Below, one piece after another: positions 1 through 7,559 of a stretch of 64,000 bases of DNA (the stretch's first letter is position 1; every line of letters starts with the position of its first letter). A program made the translations under genes and the position numbers. The stretch spans positions 1-64,000 of the forward strand of contig CALWYF010000002.1 in the NCBI GenBank assembly GCA_944385705.1, read 5' to 3'. Below the pieces are notes generated by a model, which searched no databases, was not told the DNA's origin, and saw nothing but the letters and a program-made list of their open reading frames with translations. This DNA is from an uncultured Oscillospiraceae bacterium (GTDB taxonomy: Bacteria > Bacillota > Clostridia > Oscillospirales > Oscillospiraceae).

Positions 1-44
1 CGCCTTGAGGCGCGGCCAATACTATGCCCTTATAGGGCTTGTGC

Positions 45-78
45 AGGCCACCCGTTTTACGGGTGGTCCTGACTTTTT
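45..78 (+). terminator. Intrinsic terminator of a gene left of the window
   Basis: A ten-base-pair stem (aggccacccg against cgggtggtcct, with one bulged base) has the loop tttta and is followed by gac and five T on the plus strand. The T-run is on the plus side, so it would end a rightward transcript entering from outside the window. It overlaps the last codons of the leftward ogt gene. Confidence 0.5.
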
Positions 79-575
79 AAGGCAAGCTCTACGCCCTCCA
101 GCTCCAGCAGGCGGCGCTTTGTCTCCAAGCCTCCGGCGTAGCCGGTGAGCTGTCCCTTGGTCCCCAGCACCCGGTGGCAGGGGATGATTATGCTGATGGG
201 GTTATGGCCCACGGCGCCACCCACTGCCTGGGCGGACATGCGCTCCAGACCCCGGCGCTTTGCCAGCTCCCTTGCCAGCTGTCCGTAGGTCGCCGTTTGC
301 CCGTAGGGTATCTCCAGCAGCAGCTTCCAGACCTCCCGGGCAAAGCCGCTGCCTTTGGGTCGGAGCTCCAGCTCCCCCGGCTCCGGCCTCTCCCCGGCAA
401 AGTAGGCGTCCAGCCAGCGGCGGGTCTGAAAAAACATCTCCCCCTCACCGCCGCCCAGGGGCGGCAGCTCTTTGGGGAAATACTTTTGACCCATGAGCCA
501 CAGGCCCACAAGGGCCCCGCCCTCCTCTGCCATCACATAGGTCCCCAGGGGGGATTCATAGAGGGCGGCCTTCAC
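57..575 (-). CDS. ogt: Methylated-DNA--protein-cysteine S-methyltransferase
   Basis: This is a DNA repair protein that moves a methyl group from O6-methylguanine or O4-methylthymine to its own cysteine, in a single-turnover reaction. The 172-residue product carries the active-site motif PCHRV near residue 131, preceded by the GGAVGHNP segment and the helix-turn-helix region with YGQLA, as is usual for the MGMT/Ogt family. The length is typical for the short Ogt form with no Ada domain. The start is GTG, sharing GTGA with the stop codon of the upstream membrane-protein gene, so it is probably translated with it and with the XRE regulator further up. The last codons run into a plus-strand terminator hairpin. 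Confidence 0.93.
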   Translation of the reverse strand: MKAALYESPLGTYVMAEEGGALVGLWLMGQKYFPKELPPLGGGEGEMFFQTRRWLDAYFAGERPEPGELELRPKGSGFAREVWKLLLEIPYGQTATYGQLARELAKRRGLERMSAQAVGGAVGHNPISIIIPCHRVLGTKGQLTGYAGGLETKRRLLELEGVELALKSQDHP

Positions 576-1045
576 TTCTCGTCACCCTTGCCGTCCAGCT
601 CCTGCCGCCGCTTTTTGTAGGCGGACAGGGAGAGAGACAGGGCCAGCAGGCACAGGACGAAGGTTGTTAAACCGGCAATTGCCACGGTTATCAATGCGGT
701 GAACACATCGCCGTAGCTGAGGTAGTTGTACACCGCCACGAAAATTCCTGTGGCAAGCCCGGCCAACAGGCTGATAAGCAGGATGCTCTTGAAGCTGGGG
801 ATGCCCCGGCGGCTCCAGATGCCCAGGCGTACGCAGCCAATCACCATGTAAAGATTGGAGGCCATAAAGACTATCCACTCCCCCTTGAGATACTTCCCCG
901 CGTCCTCTTTGTATACCAGCATTTGTACCATTATGCTCAGCAGCAGGGCGCCCCAGGTGAGCCAGAAGCCCCAGCTCTCCAGCTTCCTCAGGTTTTGCTC
1001 CTGCATCTCGTCCAGCTTGCTCCTGCAATTTTTAAAGACTTTCAT
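572..1045 (-). CDS. Small multi-pass membrane protein (DUF6773-like)
   Basis: The 157-residue product has a charged N-terminus, then about four hydrophobic segments (near residues 27-46, 54-73, 83-104 and 114-138) and a charged Lys/Arg/Asp tail. I recognise the pattern of small membrane proteins encoded next to short XRE regulators in Clostridia (DUF6773-like), whose function is unknown. An ATG lies at 1054 directly against the GGGAGG site. The ATG at 1045 has a proper nine-base spacing and is preferred. The gene overlaps the end of the regulator gene and its stop overlaps the ogt start, so the three form one operon. A role in sensing or stress is only a guess from the neighbouring regulator. 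Confidence 0.7.
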   Translation of the reverse strand: MKVFKNCRSKLDEMQEQNLRKLESWGFWLTWGALLLSIMVQMLVYKEDAGKYLKGEWIVFMASNLYMVIGCVRLGIWSRRGIPSFKSILLISLLAGLATGIFVAVYNYLSYGDVFTALITVAIAGLTTFVLCLLALSLSLSAYKKRRQELDGKGDEK

Positions 1046-1247
1046 TTTCTTCATCCTCCCAGAATAATTCGTCCAAAGTCTTGCCCAGCACCCGGCATAT
1101 GGTCAGGCACAGCTTTATGGTGGGGTTATATTCCCCCTGCTCAATGGCGTTTATGGTCTGCCGGGAGACCCCGGCGGCATCGGCCAGAGCTTTTTGGGTC
1201 ATGTCCCGCTCCGCCCTTGCCGCTTTCAGCTTAAGGTTTTTTGACAT
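1032..1247 (-). CDS. XRE-family helix-turn-helix regulator
   Basis: The 71-residue protein is almost entirely one Cro/C1-type HTH domain: KAARAERDMTQKALADAAGVSR, then QTINAIEQGEYNPTIKLC, matching the short YgzD-like regulators of Firmicutes. It is cytoplasmic and expected to bind DNA as a dimer. A longer frame begins at 1277, but the site AGAGGTGATG sits just before the ATG at 1247 and the family starts there. It is the first gene of the operon with the membrane protein and ogt. Directly upstream are two copies of TTGACAT, one inside the promoter, which suggests autoregulation. Confidence 0.88.
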   Translation of the reverse strand: MSKNLKLKAARAERDMTQKALADAAGVSRQTINAIEQGEYNPTIKLCLTICRVLGKTLDELFWEDEENESL

Positions 1248-1265
1248 CTCATCACCTCTGGGGAT

Positions 1266-1294
1266 AATGTAGCACATAGCAGATATAATGTCAA
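1266..1294 (-). promoter_or_regulatory. Promoter of the XRE-membrane protein-ogt operon
   Basis: On the minus strand TTGACA (1294-1289) is followed after 17 bases by TACATT (1271-1266), 19 bases before the regulator start codon at 1247. A second TTGACAT lies further upstream (about 1311-1317), so the hexamer repeat could also be an operator half-site. Confidence 0.6.
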
Positions 1295-1312
1295 GTATAT
1301 ATTACATCATGT

Positions 1313-1352
1313 CAAATAAAAATGTCCCGAGCTTCCCACGCCCGGGACATTT
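1313..1352 (-). terminator. Terminator after the threonine aldolase gene
   Basis: Ten-base arms AAATGTCCCG and CGGGACATTT (1320-1329 and 1343-1352) are followed on the minus strand by a T-rich run. It lies about 40 bases beyond the stop of the leftward aldolase gene. Confidence 0.75.
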
Positions 1353-1390
1353 AAAGGGGGGTATGAACTCGATTTAAAGGGAGGGGAGCC

Positions 1391-2416
1391 TCACAGCAGG
1401 GCGATGAGTGCGTCCACGTCCTCCTCCTTTGTGGCCCAGCTGGTGGCCAGGCGGATGGCAACCCGCCCGTCCTCCATCCACTGCCACAGGTTGAACTGGA
1501 CATTTTCCCGGAGCTTTTCCATCTGCTCTTTAGTGAGGATGGGGAACTGCTGGTTGGTGGGGGAATCCATCAGCAGCTCATAGCCCTTGTCCAGGCAGGC
1601 GTGTTTTATCTTCATGGCCAGGTCCAGAGCGTGGCGGCTTATATGGAAATAGAGCTCGTCGGTGAAGAGGGCGTCGAACTGCTGGCTGACAACGCGCATC
1701 TTAGCCAGGAGAGCGCCGTGCTGCTTGACGCTGGTGAGAAAGTGCTTTGGCATGTTGTGTTTGGTGAAGACCAGGGCCTCGCCGCAGAGGGCCCCCACCT
1801 TGGTGCCGCCGATGTAGAACAGGTCGGTAAGCTCCACCACGTCGGCCAGGGTCACGTCGGTCTCCGGGCTCATGAGGCCGTAGCCCAGCCGGGCGCCGTC
1901 CATGTACAGGCTCAGGCCGTATTTGTGGCAGCAGCGGGACAGGGCGGTGAGCTCCTCCTTGGTGTAGAGGGTGCCGAACTCCGTGGGATGGGAAATGTAC
2001 ACCAGGCCCGGCTGCACCAGGTGCTCCCGCACCTCGTCGTTGACAAAGGCCTCCATATACTTCTCCAGGTCCGAGGCCATTATCTTGCCCTGAACGTGGG
2101 GGATGGGCAGCACCCGGTGCCCGGAATATTCTATGGCCCCGGCCTCGTGGACATTGATATGGCCGGTGTCGGCGGAGATGACCCCCTCGTAGCTTTGGAG
2201 CATGGAGTCTATGGCCACCTGGTTGGTCTGGGTGCCGCCGGTGAGAAACTGTATCTCCAGGTCGTCCCGGCCGCAGGCGGCGCAGATCTTGGCCCTGGCT
2301 GCCTGGGTGTACTCATCATCGCCGTAGCCGGGGAGGGAGACCATGTTCAGCTCCGCCAGGCGTTCAAGAACTTTGGGGTGGGCACCCTCAGTATAGTCAG
2401 AGAGAAAAGAAAGCAT
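1391..2416 (-). CDS. ltaA: Low-specificity L-threonine aldolase
   Basis: A PLP-dependent fold-type I enzyme that cleaves L-threonine or L-allo-threonine to glycine and acetaldehyde in the cytoplasm. The 341-residue product has the beta-eliminating lyase layout: FLTGGTQTNQ near residue 57 (phosphate binding), LYMDGARLG near 170 (the Asp-Gly-Ala-Arg PLP contact), and FYIGGTKVG near 200 with the Schiff-base lysine. This family also includes related aryl-amino-acid lyases, but the length and motifs fit threonine aldolase. It stands alone between a terminator and a hairpin that covers its ribosome binding site. Confidence 0.88.
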   Translation of the reverse strand: MLSFLSDYTEGAHPKVLERLAELNMVSLPGYGDDEYTQAARAKICAACGRDDLEIQFLTGGTQTNQVAIDSMLQSYEGVISADTGHINVHEAGAIEYSGHRVLPIPHVQGKIMASDLEKYMEAFVNDEVREHLVQPGLVYISHPTEFGTLYTKEELTALSRCCHKYGLSLYMDGARLGYGLMSPETDVTLADVVELTDLFYIGGTKVGALCGEALVFTKHNMPKHFLTSVKQHGALLAKMRVVSQQFDALFTDELYFHISRHALDLAMKIKHACLDKGYELLMDSPTNQQFPILTKEQMEKLRENVQFNLWQWMEDGRVAIRLATSWATKEEDVDALIALL

Positions 2417-2418
2417 AA

Positions 2419-2453
2419 AAATATCCTCCGAGTTGTATTATCGGAGGATATTT
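2419..2453 (-). promoter_or_regulatory. Hairpin enclosing the ltaA ribosome binding site
   Basis: Perfect 13-base arms (AAATATCCTCCGA and TCGGAGGATATTT) with a nine-base loop end three bases before the ltaA ATG. On the minus strand the Shine-Dalgarno GGAGG lies inside the 3' arm, so folding would hide it. It could equally serve as a terminator for the gene upstream, since the stem is followed by a short T-run. Confidence 0.65.
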
Positions 2454-2484
2454 TAAATCATAATGCTGTTTTATGCAATACACA

Positions 2485-3054
2485 TCAGGTAATAGTGAGA
2501 TAACCGGCGGCGGCCTTCTTCAGTCCGGCGGGGTCATTTACTGCATAGAGGACGAAGCGGTCGCACATGTTGCTCTGCTGGTCCAGCAGGGCTCCGGTGA
2601 GAGTGGCTACACGGCGCTTGAAGGCGGGGAGCTTCTCGGCATCGGGGCCGCAGAGCAGGGACTTGTGTCCGTCCTCATCCACGGACATCTTTGCGGTGGG
2701 GATGTTGGAGAGAGAAACGCTGCGCACATCGCTGGGGGTTATGAGCATCAGCTTCTCGTTGGTAAGTACGTAGCAGCACTTGCGCAGCTTGCGCACATCC
2801 AGCACGGGAGAGACGAGAGCGAAGGCTGCAATGGCTATAAGGACCAGGACCACGCCCCATTTGATTCCGGCGCCGGAACTGATGGCGGAGTAGAAATAGG
2901 CGGCGATAATAACCACGGATATCACTGCAACTATAAGACTGCGGCGGGTGTAGTAGCTCTTATGAGTTTTGTCCATGGCCTGGAAGTTCTCGGCCTGGCC
3001 GCTCCAGAGAACCTTTTCCTCGTGGCCCAGATATTCCTTTATTCTTTCGTTCAT
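2485..3054 (-). CDS. Two-helix membrane protein with bacterial PH-like domain
   Basis: The 189-residue protein starts MNERIKEYLGHEEKVLWSGQ, a form common at the start of bacterial PH (bPH/YdbT-like) proteins. Two hydrophobic segments (about 41-60 and 65-86) are followed by a cytoplasmic domain containing YVLTNEKLMLITP and a SVSLSNI turn, which resembles the PH-like beta barrel. The start at 3054 has GGAGG eight bases upstream; an earlier TTG is unlikely. Function is unknown. It appears to be a single gene, followed by the hairpin in front of ltaA. Confidence 0.6.
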   Translation of the reverse strand: MNERIKEYLGHEEKVLWSGQAENFQAMDKTHKSYYTRRSLIVAVISVVIIAAYFYSAISSGAGIKWGVVLVLIAIAAFALVSPVLDVRKLRKCCYVLTNEKLMLITPSDVRSVSLSNIPTAKMSVDEDGHKSLLCGPDAEKLPAFKRRVATLTGALLDQQSNMCDRFVLYAVNDPAGLKKAAAGYLTIT

Positions 3055-3198
3055 GTGGGTGACCTCCAAAATATTTTTCCATGGCCCATTATAGTCCGAG
3101 AGAAATTAAATGTGCGCAAAGGAGGAAGGGGGCCGTGTTAAGACTCCGCAAATATACATAAAAAAGCAAAAAACGACTGTTAAGACTATATAAAGATA

Positions 3199-3243
3199 TA
3201 AAAAAGTGCCCCCATGTCCGGAGGAGAGTTAGACATGGGGGCA
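3199..3243 (-). terminator. Terminator of the KdpDE-like operon
   Basis: Twelve-base arms TGCCCCCATGTC and GACATGGGGGCA (3207-3218 and 3232-3243) are followed on the minus strand by CTTTTTTATA. It lies 47 bases after the response regulator stop. Confidence 0.85.
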
Positions 3244-3289
3244 GAAAAGGAAGAAACTGATATTCAAATTATAAGGGAGAAAACCCGGC

Positions 3290-3997
3290 TCAATCCCCTT
3301 CGATCATGCGGTAGCCCACTCCTACTTCGGTAAAGATATAGTGGGGCTCGGCGGGGTTTTTCTCTATCTTGCGGCGGATGTTGGCCATGTTCACCCGGAG
3401 TATCTGGTTGTTGCCCTTGCTCTGAGGACCCCAGAGCTCTTTCATGATAAAATCGTAGGTGAGCACCTTCCCGGCGCACTTGCCCAAGAGAGCAACGATT
3501 TTGTACTCGTTCTGGGTAAGACGGCAGTTCTCCCCGGCTATAAGCACCTGGTGCTTGTCATAGTCGATGGTGAGGTCTCCGGCGGTGAACTTGCCGGAGT
3601 TGGACAGAGCTTCGTTGCCAAGACCTGAGCGGGTGTGGCGTATGGCCACTCGGACTCTGGCCAGCAGCTCGGCAGGGCTGAAGGGTTTGGTCACATAGTC
3701 GTCGGCCCCTTTGTCCAGGGCCTGGACCTTGTCCCGCTCGTAGCTGCGGGCGGAGACAACGATGATGGGCATGCTGGTCCAGGAGCGCACCGTCTCTATT
3801 ATTTCCATGCCGTCCATATCCGGCAGCCCCAGGTCCAGCACCACCAGGTCCGGGCAGTGGGAACTTATCATGGAGAAGGCCTCGCTGCCGGAAGTGGCCA
3901 CGATGACGTCGTAGCCGTTGGTGGTGAGGATGGCCTTTATGAGGCCGGAGATGGTCTTTTCGTCCTCTACCACCAGTATCTTGTCTTTTATGGTCAT
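3290..3997 (-). CDS. kdpE: OmpR-family response regulator, KdpE-like
   Basis: A DNA-binding response regulator of 235 residues. The receiver domain has the acidic pair ED at 11-12, the phospho-acceptor Asp55 (LVVLDLGLPD), the switch Ser in VVSAR and the lysine in YVTKPF. The C-terminal winged helix begins near residue 130 and ends with the YIFTEVGVGYRM element. The sequence resembles KdpE, which in other bacteria controls the KdpFABC potassium pump, but no kdpFABC genes are present in the window, so the target is unknown. An ATG start at 3997 has AAGGAG eight bases upstream. It lies four bases after its kinase gene. Confidence 0.85.
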   Translation of the reverse strand: MTIKDKILVVEDEKTISGLIKAILTTNGYDVIVATSGSEAFSMISSHCPDLVVLDLGLPDMDGMEIIETVRSWTSMPIIVVSARSYERDKVQALDKGADDYVTKPFSPAELLARVRVAIRHTRSGLGNEALSNSGKFTAGDLTIDYDKHQVLIAGENCRLTQNEYKIVALLGKCAGKVLTYDFIMKELWGPQSKGNNQILRVNMANIRRKIEKNPAEPHYIFTEVGVGYRMIEGD

Positions 3998-4001
3998 GGG
4001 T

Positions 4002-5090
4002 TCACACTCCTTTGTTTTCCAGCGGCAGGGTAAATTCAACTCTGGCCCCGCCGGAGGGAAGGTTTTCTGCGTGTATGCGGCCGCCGTGGGCCTCCACTAT
4101 GCTGCGGCAGACGCTGAGACCTATGCCCATGCAGCGGGTGGTGTCCACCGCCCCCTTGCCGCTGAGGGGCAAGCTGCCGTCGAAAAGATGGGGCATGGTC
4201 TCCGGGTCGATGCCCACGCCGTTGTCTTCCACCCCGATGGCCACATCGGCTCCTTCCGGGCGGGCGTACAGCCGTATCTCCGTAGTGCTGCGGCCGTGGG
4301 TGCGGGCATTGTCCATAAGATTGAAGATGACCTGCTCAATGAGCATGGCGTCCATGGGTACCAGCAGCACCTCATCGGGGACGGAGACGGAGACCTTCAC
4401 ATCGTCAAAGCGTTTTTTGAAATTCATTACCGCCTCGCTGAAGACCTCTTCCACTATCTCTTCCTGCTTATTGATGCGGCTTATCTCATCGCCGCTGATA
4501 CGGGTTATGGACAGGAGATTCTCCACCATGCGGCAGAGCCAGTCGGCATCCTGCTTGGCGTCCAGCAGCAGTTCCCGCTGCTGCTGGCGGCTGAGAGCCT
4601 GGCTGCCGTCCTCCAGCACCGTGGCGATGGAACCGCTGATGGCGGTGAGGGGCGTGCGCAGATCGTGGGACACGGCCCGGAGCAGGTTGGCCCTCATTTT
4701 CTCCCGTTCCGACTCGGCCCGGAGCTTTTCCTGGGACTTCAGCCGGGTGGTGAGAGTGCTGACGGCAAAGCCCACAGCCAGCATTGTCATGAAGGTGAGC
4801 GGGTAGCCGTAAATGGAGAAATCCAGCTTAAGGTAGGGATAGGTAAAGGCGTAGTTCACGCCCAGCACACTGCTGACAGCTGCCAGTATCCCGTAGAAGT
4901 AGCCCTCGGTACAGAGGGACACCACCAGGACAGCCAGCACGAATATCATCGGCACATGGGTATCTGAGGTGGTTATTCGCCCCAAAAACCAGCAGAGAAC
5001 AGAGGCAACGGCCATGGCTGCCAGGAAAATTATCCATCCGCTGGAGGAGAGAGGAAAATATTTCTTCAAAAAGTTTTTCAAGCGGCTCAT
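4002..5090 (-). CDS. KdpD-like sensor histidine kinase without the KdpD/Usp input domain
   Basis: A 362-residue membrane kinase. About four membrane segments fill residues 18-115 (DUF4118, the KdpD membrane module), then a coiled linker, the HisKA motif AVSHDLRTPLTA with His142, and an HATPase_c domain with DNGVGI and GIGLSVCRSIVEAHGG. Full KdpD is about 900 residues with N-terminal KdpD and universal-stress domains; these are absent. The ATG at 5090 follows GGGAG with an eight-base gap; an upstream TTG is less likely. It is co-transcribed with the KdpE-like regulator. Known KdpD kinases sense low potassium or turgor. Here the signal cannot be inferred. Confidence 0.85.
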   Translation of the reverse strand: MSRLKNFLKKYFPLSSSGWIIFLAAMAVASVLCWFLGRITTSDTHVPMIFVLAVLVVSLCTEGYFYGILAAVSSVLGVNYAFTYPYLKLDFSIYGYPLTFMTMLAVGFAVSTLTTRLKSQEKLRAESEREKMRANLLRAVSHDLRTPLTAISGSIATVLEDGSQALSRQQQRELLLDAKQDADWLCRMVENLLSITRISGDEISRINKQEEIVEEVFSEAVMNFKKRFDDVKVSVSVPDEVLLVPMDAMLIEQVIFNLMDNARTHGRSTTEIRLYARPEGADVAIGVEDNGVGIDPETMPHLFDGSLPLSGKGAVDTTRCMGIGLSVCRSIVEAHGGRIHAENLPSGGARVEFTLPLENKGV

Positions 5091-5188
5091 AGCTTCAACT
5101 CCCAATAAAGTATAACACAGCCCGCTGTTAAGAGTGTGCTAAGAAATTTATACGTCTTAACGGCTCGGTGGAAAGTCCTGGGGGAAGT

Positions 5189-5219
5189 AAAAACCCGGCA
5201 GGGCTGCTGCCCTGCCGGG
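5189..5219 (-). terminator. Terminator of the D,D-carboxypeptidase gene
   Basis: Ten-base arms CCCGGCAGGG and CCCTGCCGGG with a six-base loop, followed on the minus strand by TTTTTAC. It ends eleven bases after the stop codon at 5230. Confidence 0.85.
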
Positions 5220-5229
5220 ACGGATTTAT

Positions 5230-6705
5230 TTATTGCCTGTCGTCAAAGAAACTGTCGTCTATGGAGCCGTCGTAGCTGTCATAGCGGTCGGAGGGGTCCA
5301 CGGAATAGGTCCGGGGACGCTGCCGGCTTTCGGCATACATCCGCTCCCGCTCCATACGGCGGCGCTGTTCCATGCGGCGGCGCTCTCTCAGATGGCGCTG
5401 GCGGAGGCGGCGGTAGCGCAGGACCAGAATGATGTACAGCGTCAGGAAGACCAGCACCAGCACGATTATGGCTATGACCCAGCCCCGGGAGAATATCTCG
5501 GCTATCTGCTGCTTCATGTATTCGATGCGGCTGAGTTCAACTTCGCTGTTATTCACCAGGGTGACGGTGCCCAGTACCTCACCGTTCAGGCTCAGGGTCA
5601 TCTCACCCAGGGGGGTGCCGGCGGCAATGGGGGCCACCAGCTGATCATTGTAGAGGACGATGTCCCGGGTGATGCTCTCTGCCGTCACGTCGTTGGGCAG
5701 CAGGGCGGTAAGGCTGCTCTGGGGCCGGAGCATGGCGCTGCCCCCGTCGCTGAGTTCCACGGGCACGGACATGATGTTCTCACTGGTGGAGATGATGCTC
5801 CTGTGGGAGAAATTGTTGAAGACCCAGTCGTACATGGCTATGGTGTCGTCAAAGTTGTAGTACTTGTCTATCTGGGCGTTGAGTTCCCCGTCGCAGCCCA
5901 TAGCCACGGCCAGCACATGGATGTCCCCTCTTTGGGCGGTGGACAGCAGGCAGTAGCCTGCGGCGTTGGTGTAGCCGGTCTTGACGCCGGAGGCCCCTTC
6001 ATAGACATAGCTGCCGTTTCTGGCGTAATAGGCGTTGTCGCTCAAAAGTGCGTTGGAATTATAGAAAACCTCGCCCCCGGCCACGGCGGGGTTGGAGGAC
6101 TGGTAGCTCTGGGTGTTGGCCATCTCCATGAACATGGGATACTTCATGGCCTCTACGGTAATAAGGTACAGGTCATAGGCGGAACTGTAGTGGTTTTCCG
6201 CAGGCAGGCCGTTGGGATTTACAAAATGGGTGTTGGTGCAGCCCAGCTCTGCCGCCTTGGCGTTCATAGCGTCCACGAAGGAGCTGATGCTGCCGGAGAT
6301 GTAGGTGCCCAGCACATTGCAGGCCTCGTTGGCAGAATGGAGCATGGTGCAGTAGAGCAGGTCCTTTACCGAGACCTGGACGCCGGGGACAATGCCGGCG
6401 GTGCTGCTGTCCTCCGCCATACCGGTGAGACAGTCGTCCTGGGCGGTGACGATGTCATCCAGGGAGATGCGCCCCTCGTCCAGAGCCTCCAGGGCCAGCA
6501 GAGTGGTCATAATCTTGGTGAGACTGGCGGGGGCCCGCTGCTCGTCCTTATTCAGCTCAAAGAGCACGTTCCCCGTGTCCAGGTCCACCAGAAGGGCGGC
6601 CTTGCCGTTGAGGCTGGGGTCCTCCAGAGCGTAGGCCCCGGGGGCGGCGAAAGCCATCACCAGGCATATTATCAGCACTAAGGGAAAGATGCGGAAAATT
6701 TTCAT
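5230..6705 (-). CDS. dacA: Serine-type D-Ala-D-Ala carboxypeptidase with cytoplasmic tail
   Basis: A penicillin-binding protein of the S11 family that removes the terminal D-Ala from peptidoglycan pentapeptides outside the membrane. It has an N-terminal signal segment (residues 4-26), the catalytic S61-L-T-K64, S124-A-N126 and K242-T-G244, then the PBP5 C-terminal beta domain. Where other family members end in an amphipathic helix, this one has a full membrane segment (about 408-429) followed by about 60 residues rich in Arg and Glu and an acidic end. The start at 6705 has GGAG before it; the longer upstream frame lies in the promoter region. It is a single gene divergent from a two-component pair. 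Confidence 0.92.
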   Translation of the reverse strand: MKIFRIFPLVLIICLVMAFAAPGAYALEDPSLNGKAALLVDLDTGNVLFELNKDEQRAPASLTKIMTTLLALEALDEGRISLDDIVTAQDDCLTGMAEDSSTAGIVPGVQVSVKDLLYCTMLHSANEACNVLGTYISGSISSFVDAMNAKAAELGCTNTHFVNPNGLPAENHYSSAYDLYLITVEAMKYPMFMEMANTQSYQSSNPAVAGGEVFYNSNALLSDNAYYARNGSYVYEGASGVKTGYTNAAGYCLLSTAQRGDIHVLAVAMGCDGELNAQIDKYYNFDDTIAMYDWVFNNFSHRSIISTSENIMSVPVELSDGGSAMLRPQSSLTALLPNDVTAESITRDIVLYNDQLVAPIAAGTPLGEMTLSLNGEVLGTVTLVNNSEVELSRIEYMKQQIAEIFSRGWVIAIIVLVLVFLTLYIILVLRYRRLRQRHLRERRRMEQRRRMERERMYAESRQRPRTYSVDPSDRYDSYDGSIDDSFFDDRQ

Positions 6706-6769
6706 TTTGTTCTCCCGTTTTCTCTGGAATATGGTATAGTAACATTGTATAATATGTGCATACCTTATC

Positions 6770-6798
6770 ATTATAAAATTTACGACGAGAAATTGCAA
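6770..6798 (-). promoter_or_regulatory. Promoter of dacA
   Basis: On the minus strand TTGCAA (6798-6793), a 17-base spacer and a perfect TATAAT (6775-6770), 65 bases before the dacA start. Confidence 0.75.
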
Positions 6799-6857
6799 CA
6801 CAAAGTTCCTGATGTCATATCGGGTTTAAAATTTTAAAAACAGGGCGGAATAATGAA

Positions 6858-7544
6858 ATGAAGATCCTGGTGGTCGATGACGAAAAGCTGCTGGTAAAGG
6901 GCATTAAATTCAATCTGGAGAACGAGGGCTATACCGTGGACGCCTGCTACGACGGGGAGACGGCGGTGGAGCTGGCCCGGAAGGGGGACTACGACCTTAT
7001 CATTCTGGACCTGATGATGCCCAAGAAGGACGGACTGGAGGCCTGCCAGGAGATACGGGGCTTTTCCACCGTGCCCATCATCATGCTCACTGCCCGCAGT
7101 CAGGATGCGGACATGCTCATGGGCTTTGAGTCCGGGGCCGACGACTATGTGACCAAGCCCTTCAACATCCTGGCTCTGAAGGCCAGGGTGCGGGCTCTGC
7201 TGCGCCGGGCCTCCATCAACGCAGCGCCGGAGCATTCCGCCCCGGAACTGCTGAAGGCCGGGCACATCAGCCTGGACGAGCAGGGCCGCCGGGCCATGAA
7301 GGACGGCCGGGAGGTGGAACTGACCATGAAGGAGTTCGACCTGATGCTGTTCCTTATGAAAAATCCCGGGAAGGTCTACAGCCGGGAGAGCCTGCTGGAT
7401 CTGGTCTGGGGCTACGACTACCAGGGGGACACCCGCACGGTGGACGTGCATGTGCGCCGCCTGCGGGAGAAGCTGGAGCTGAATCCGGCCAAGCCCAGGT
7501 ATATCCTGACCAAGTGGGGCGTGGGCTACTACTTCGCCCAGTAA
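6858..7544 (+). CDS. OmpR/PhoB-family response regulator
   Basis: A 228-residue transcription regulator. The receiver has DDE at 7-9, the phospho-acceptor Asp51 (LIILDLMMPKKDG), LTAR and VTKPF. The C-terminal winged helix contains RESLLDLVWGYDY and ends ILTKWGVGYYF. It resembles the PhoB/WalR/ResD group and is followed 15 bases later by its kinase, with the M24 peptidase gene overlapping the kinase end. The ribosome binding site is weak (GGCGGAA). Phosphate control is possible but not shown by any target in the window. Confidence 0.9.
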   Translation: MKILVVDDEKLLVKGIKFNLENEGYTVDACYDGETAVELARKGDYDLIILDLMMPKKDGLEACQEIRGFSTVPIIMLTARSQDADMLMGFESGADDYVTKPFNILALKARVRALLRRASINAAPEHSAPELLKAGHISLDEQGRRAMKDGREVELTMKEFDLMLFLMKNPGKVYSRESLLDLVWGYDYQGDTRTVDVHVRRLREKLELNPAKPRYILTKWGVGYYFAQ

Positions 7545-7559
7545 GGGAGGGGGCAGTCT

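Noticed and set aside
2473..3141. A plus-strand frame over the bPH gene
   Set aside because: Antisense to a gene with a good start site and membrane segments; composition is typical of a shadow frame.
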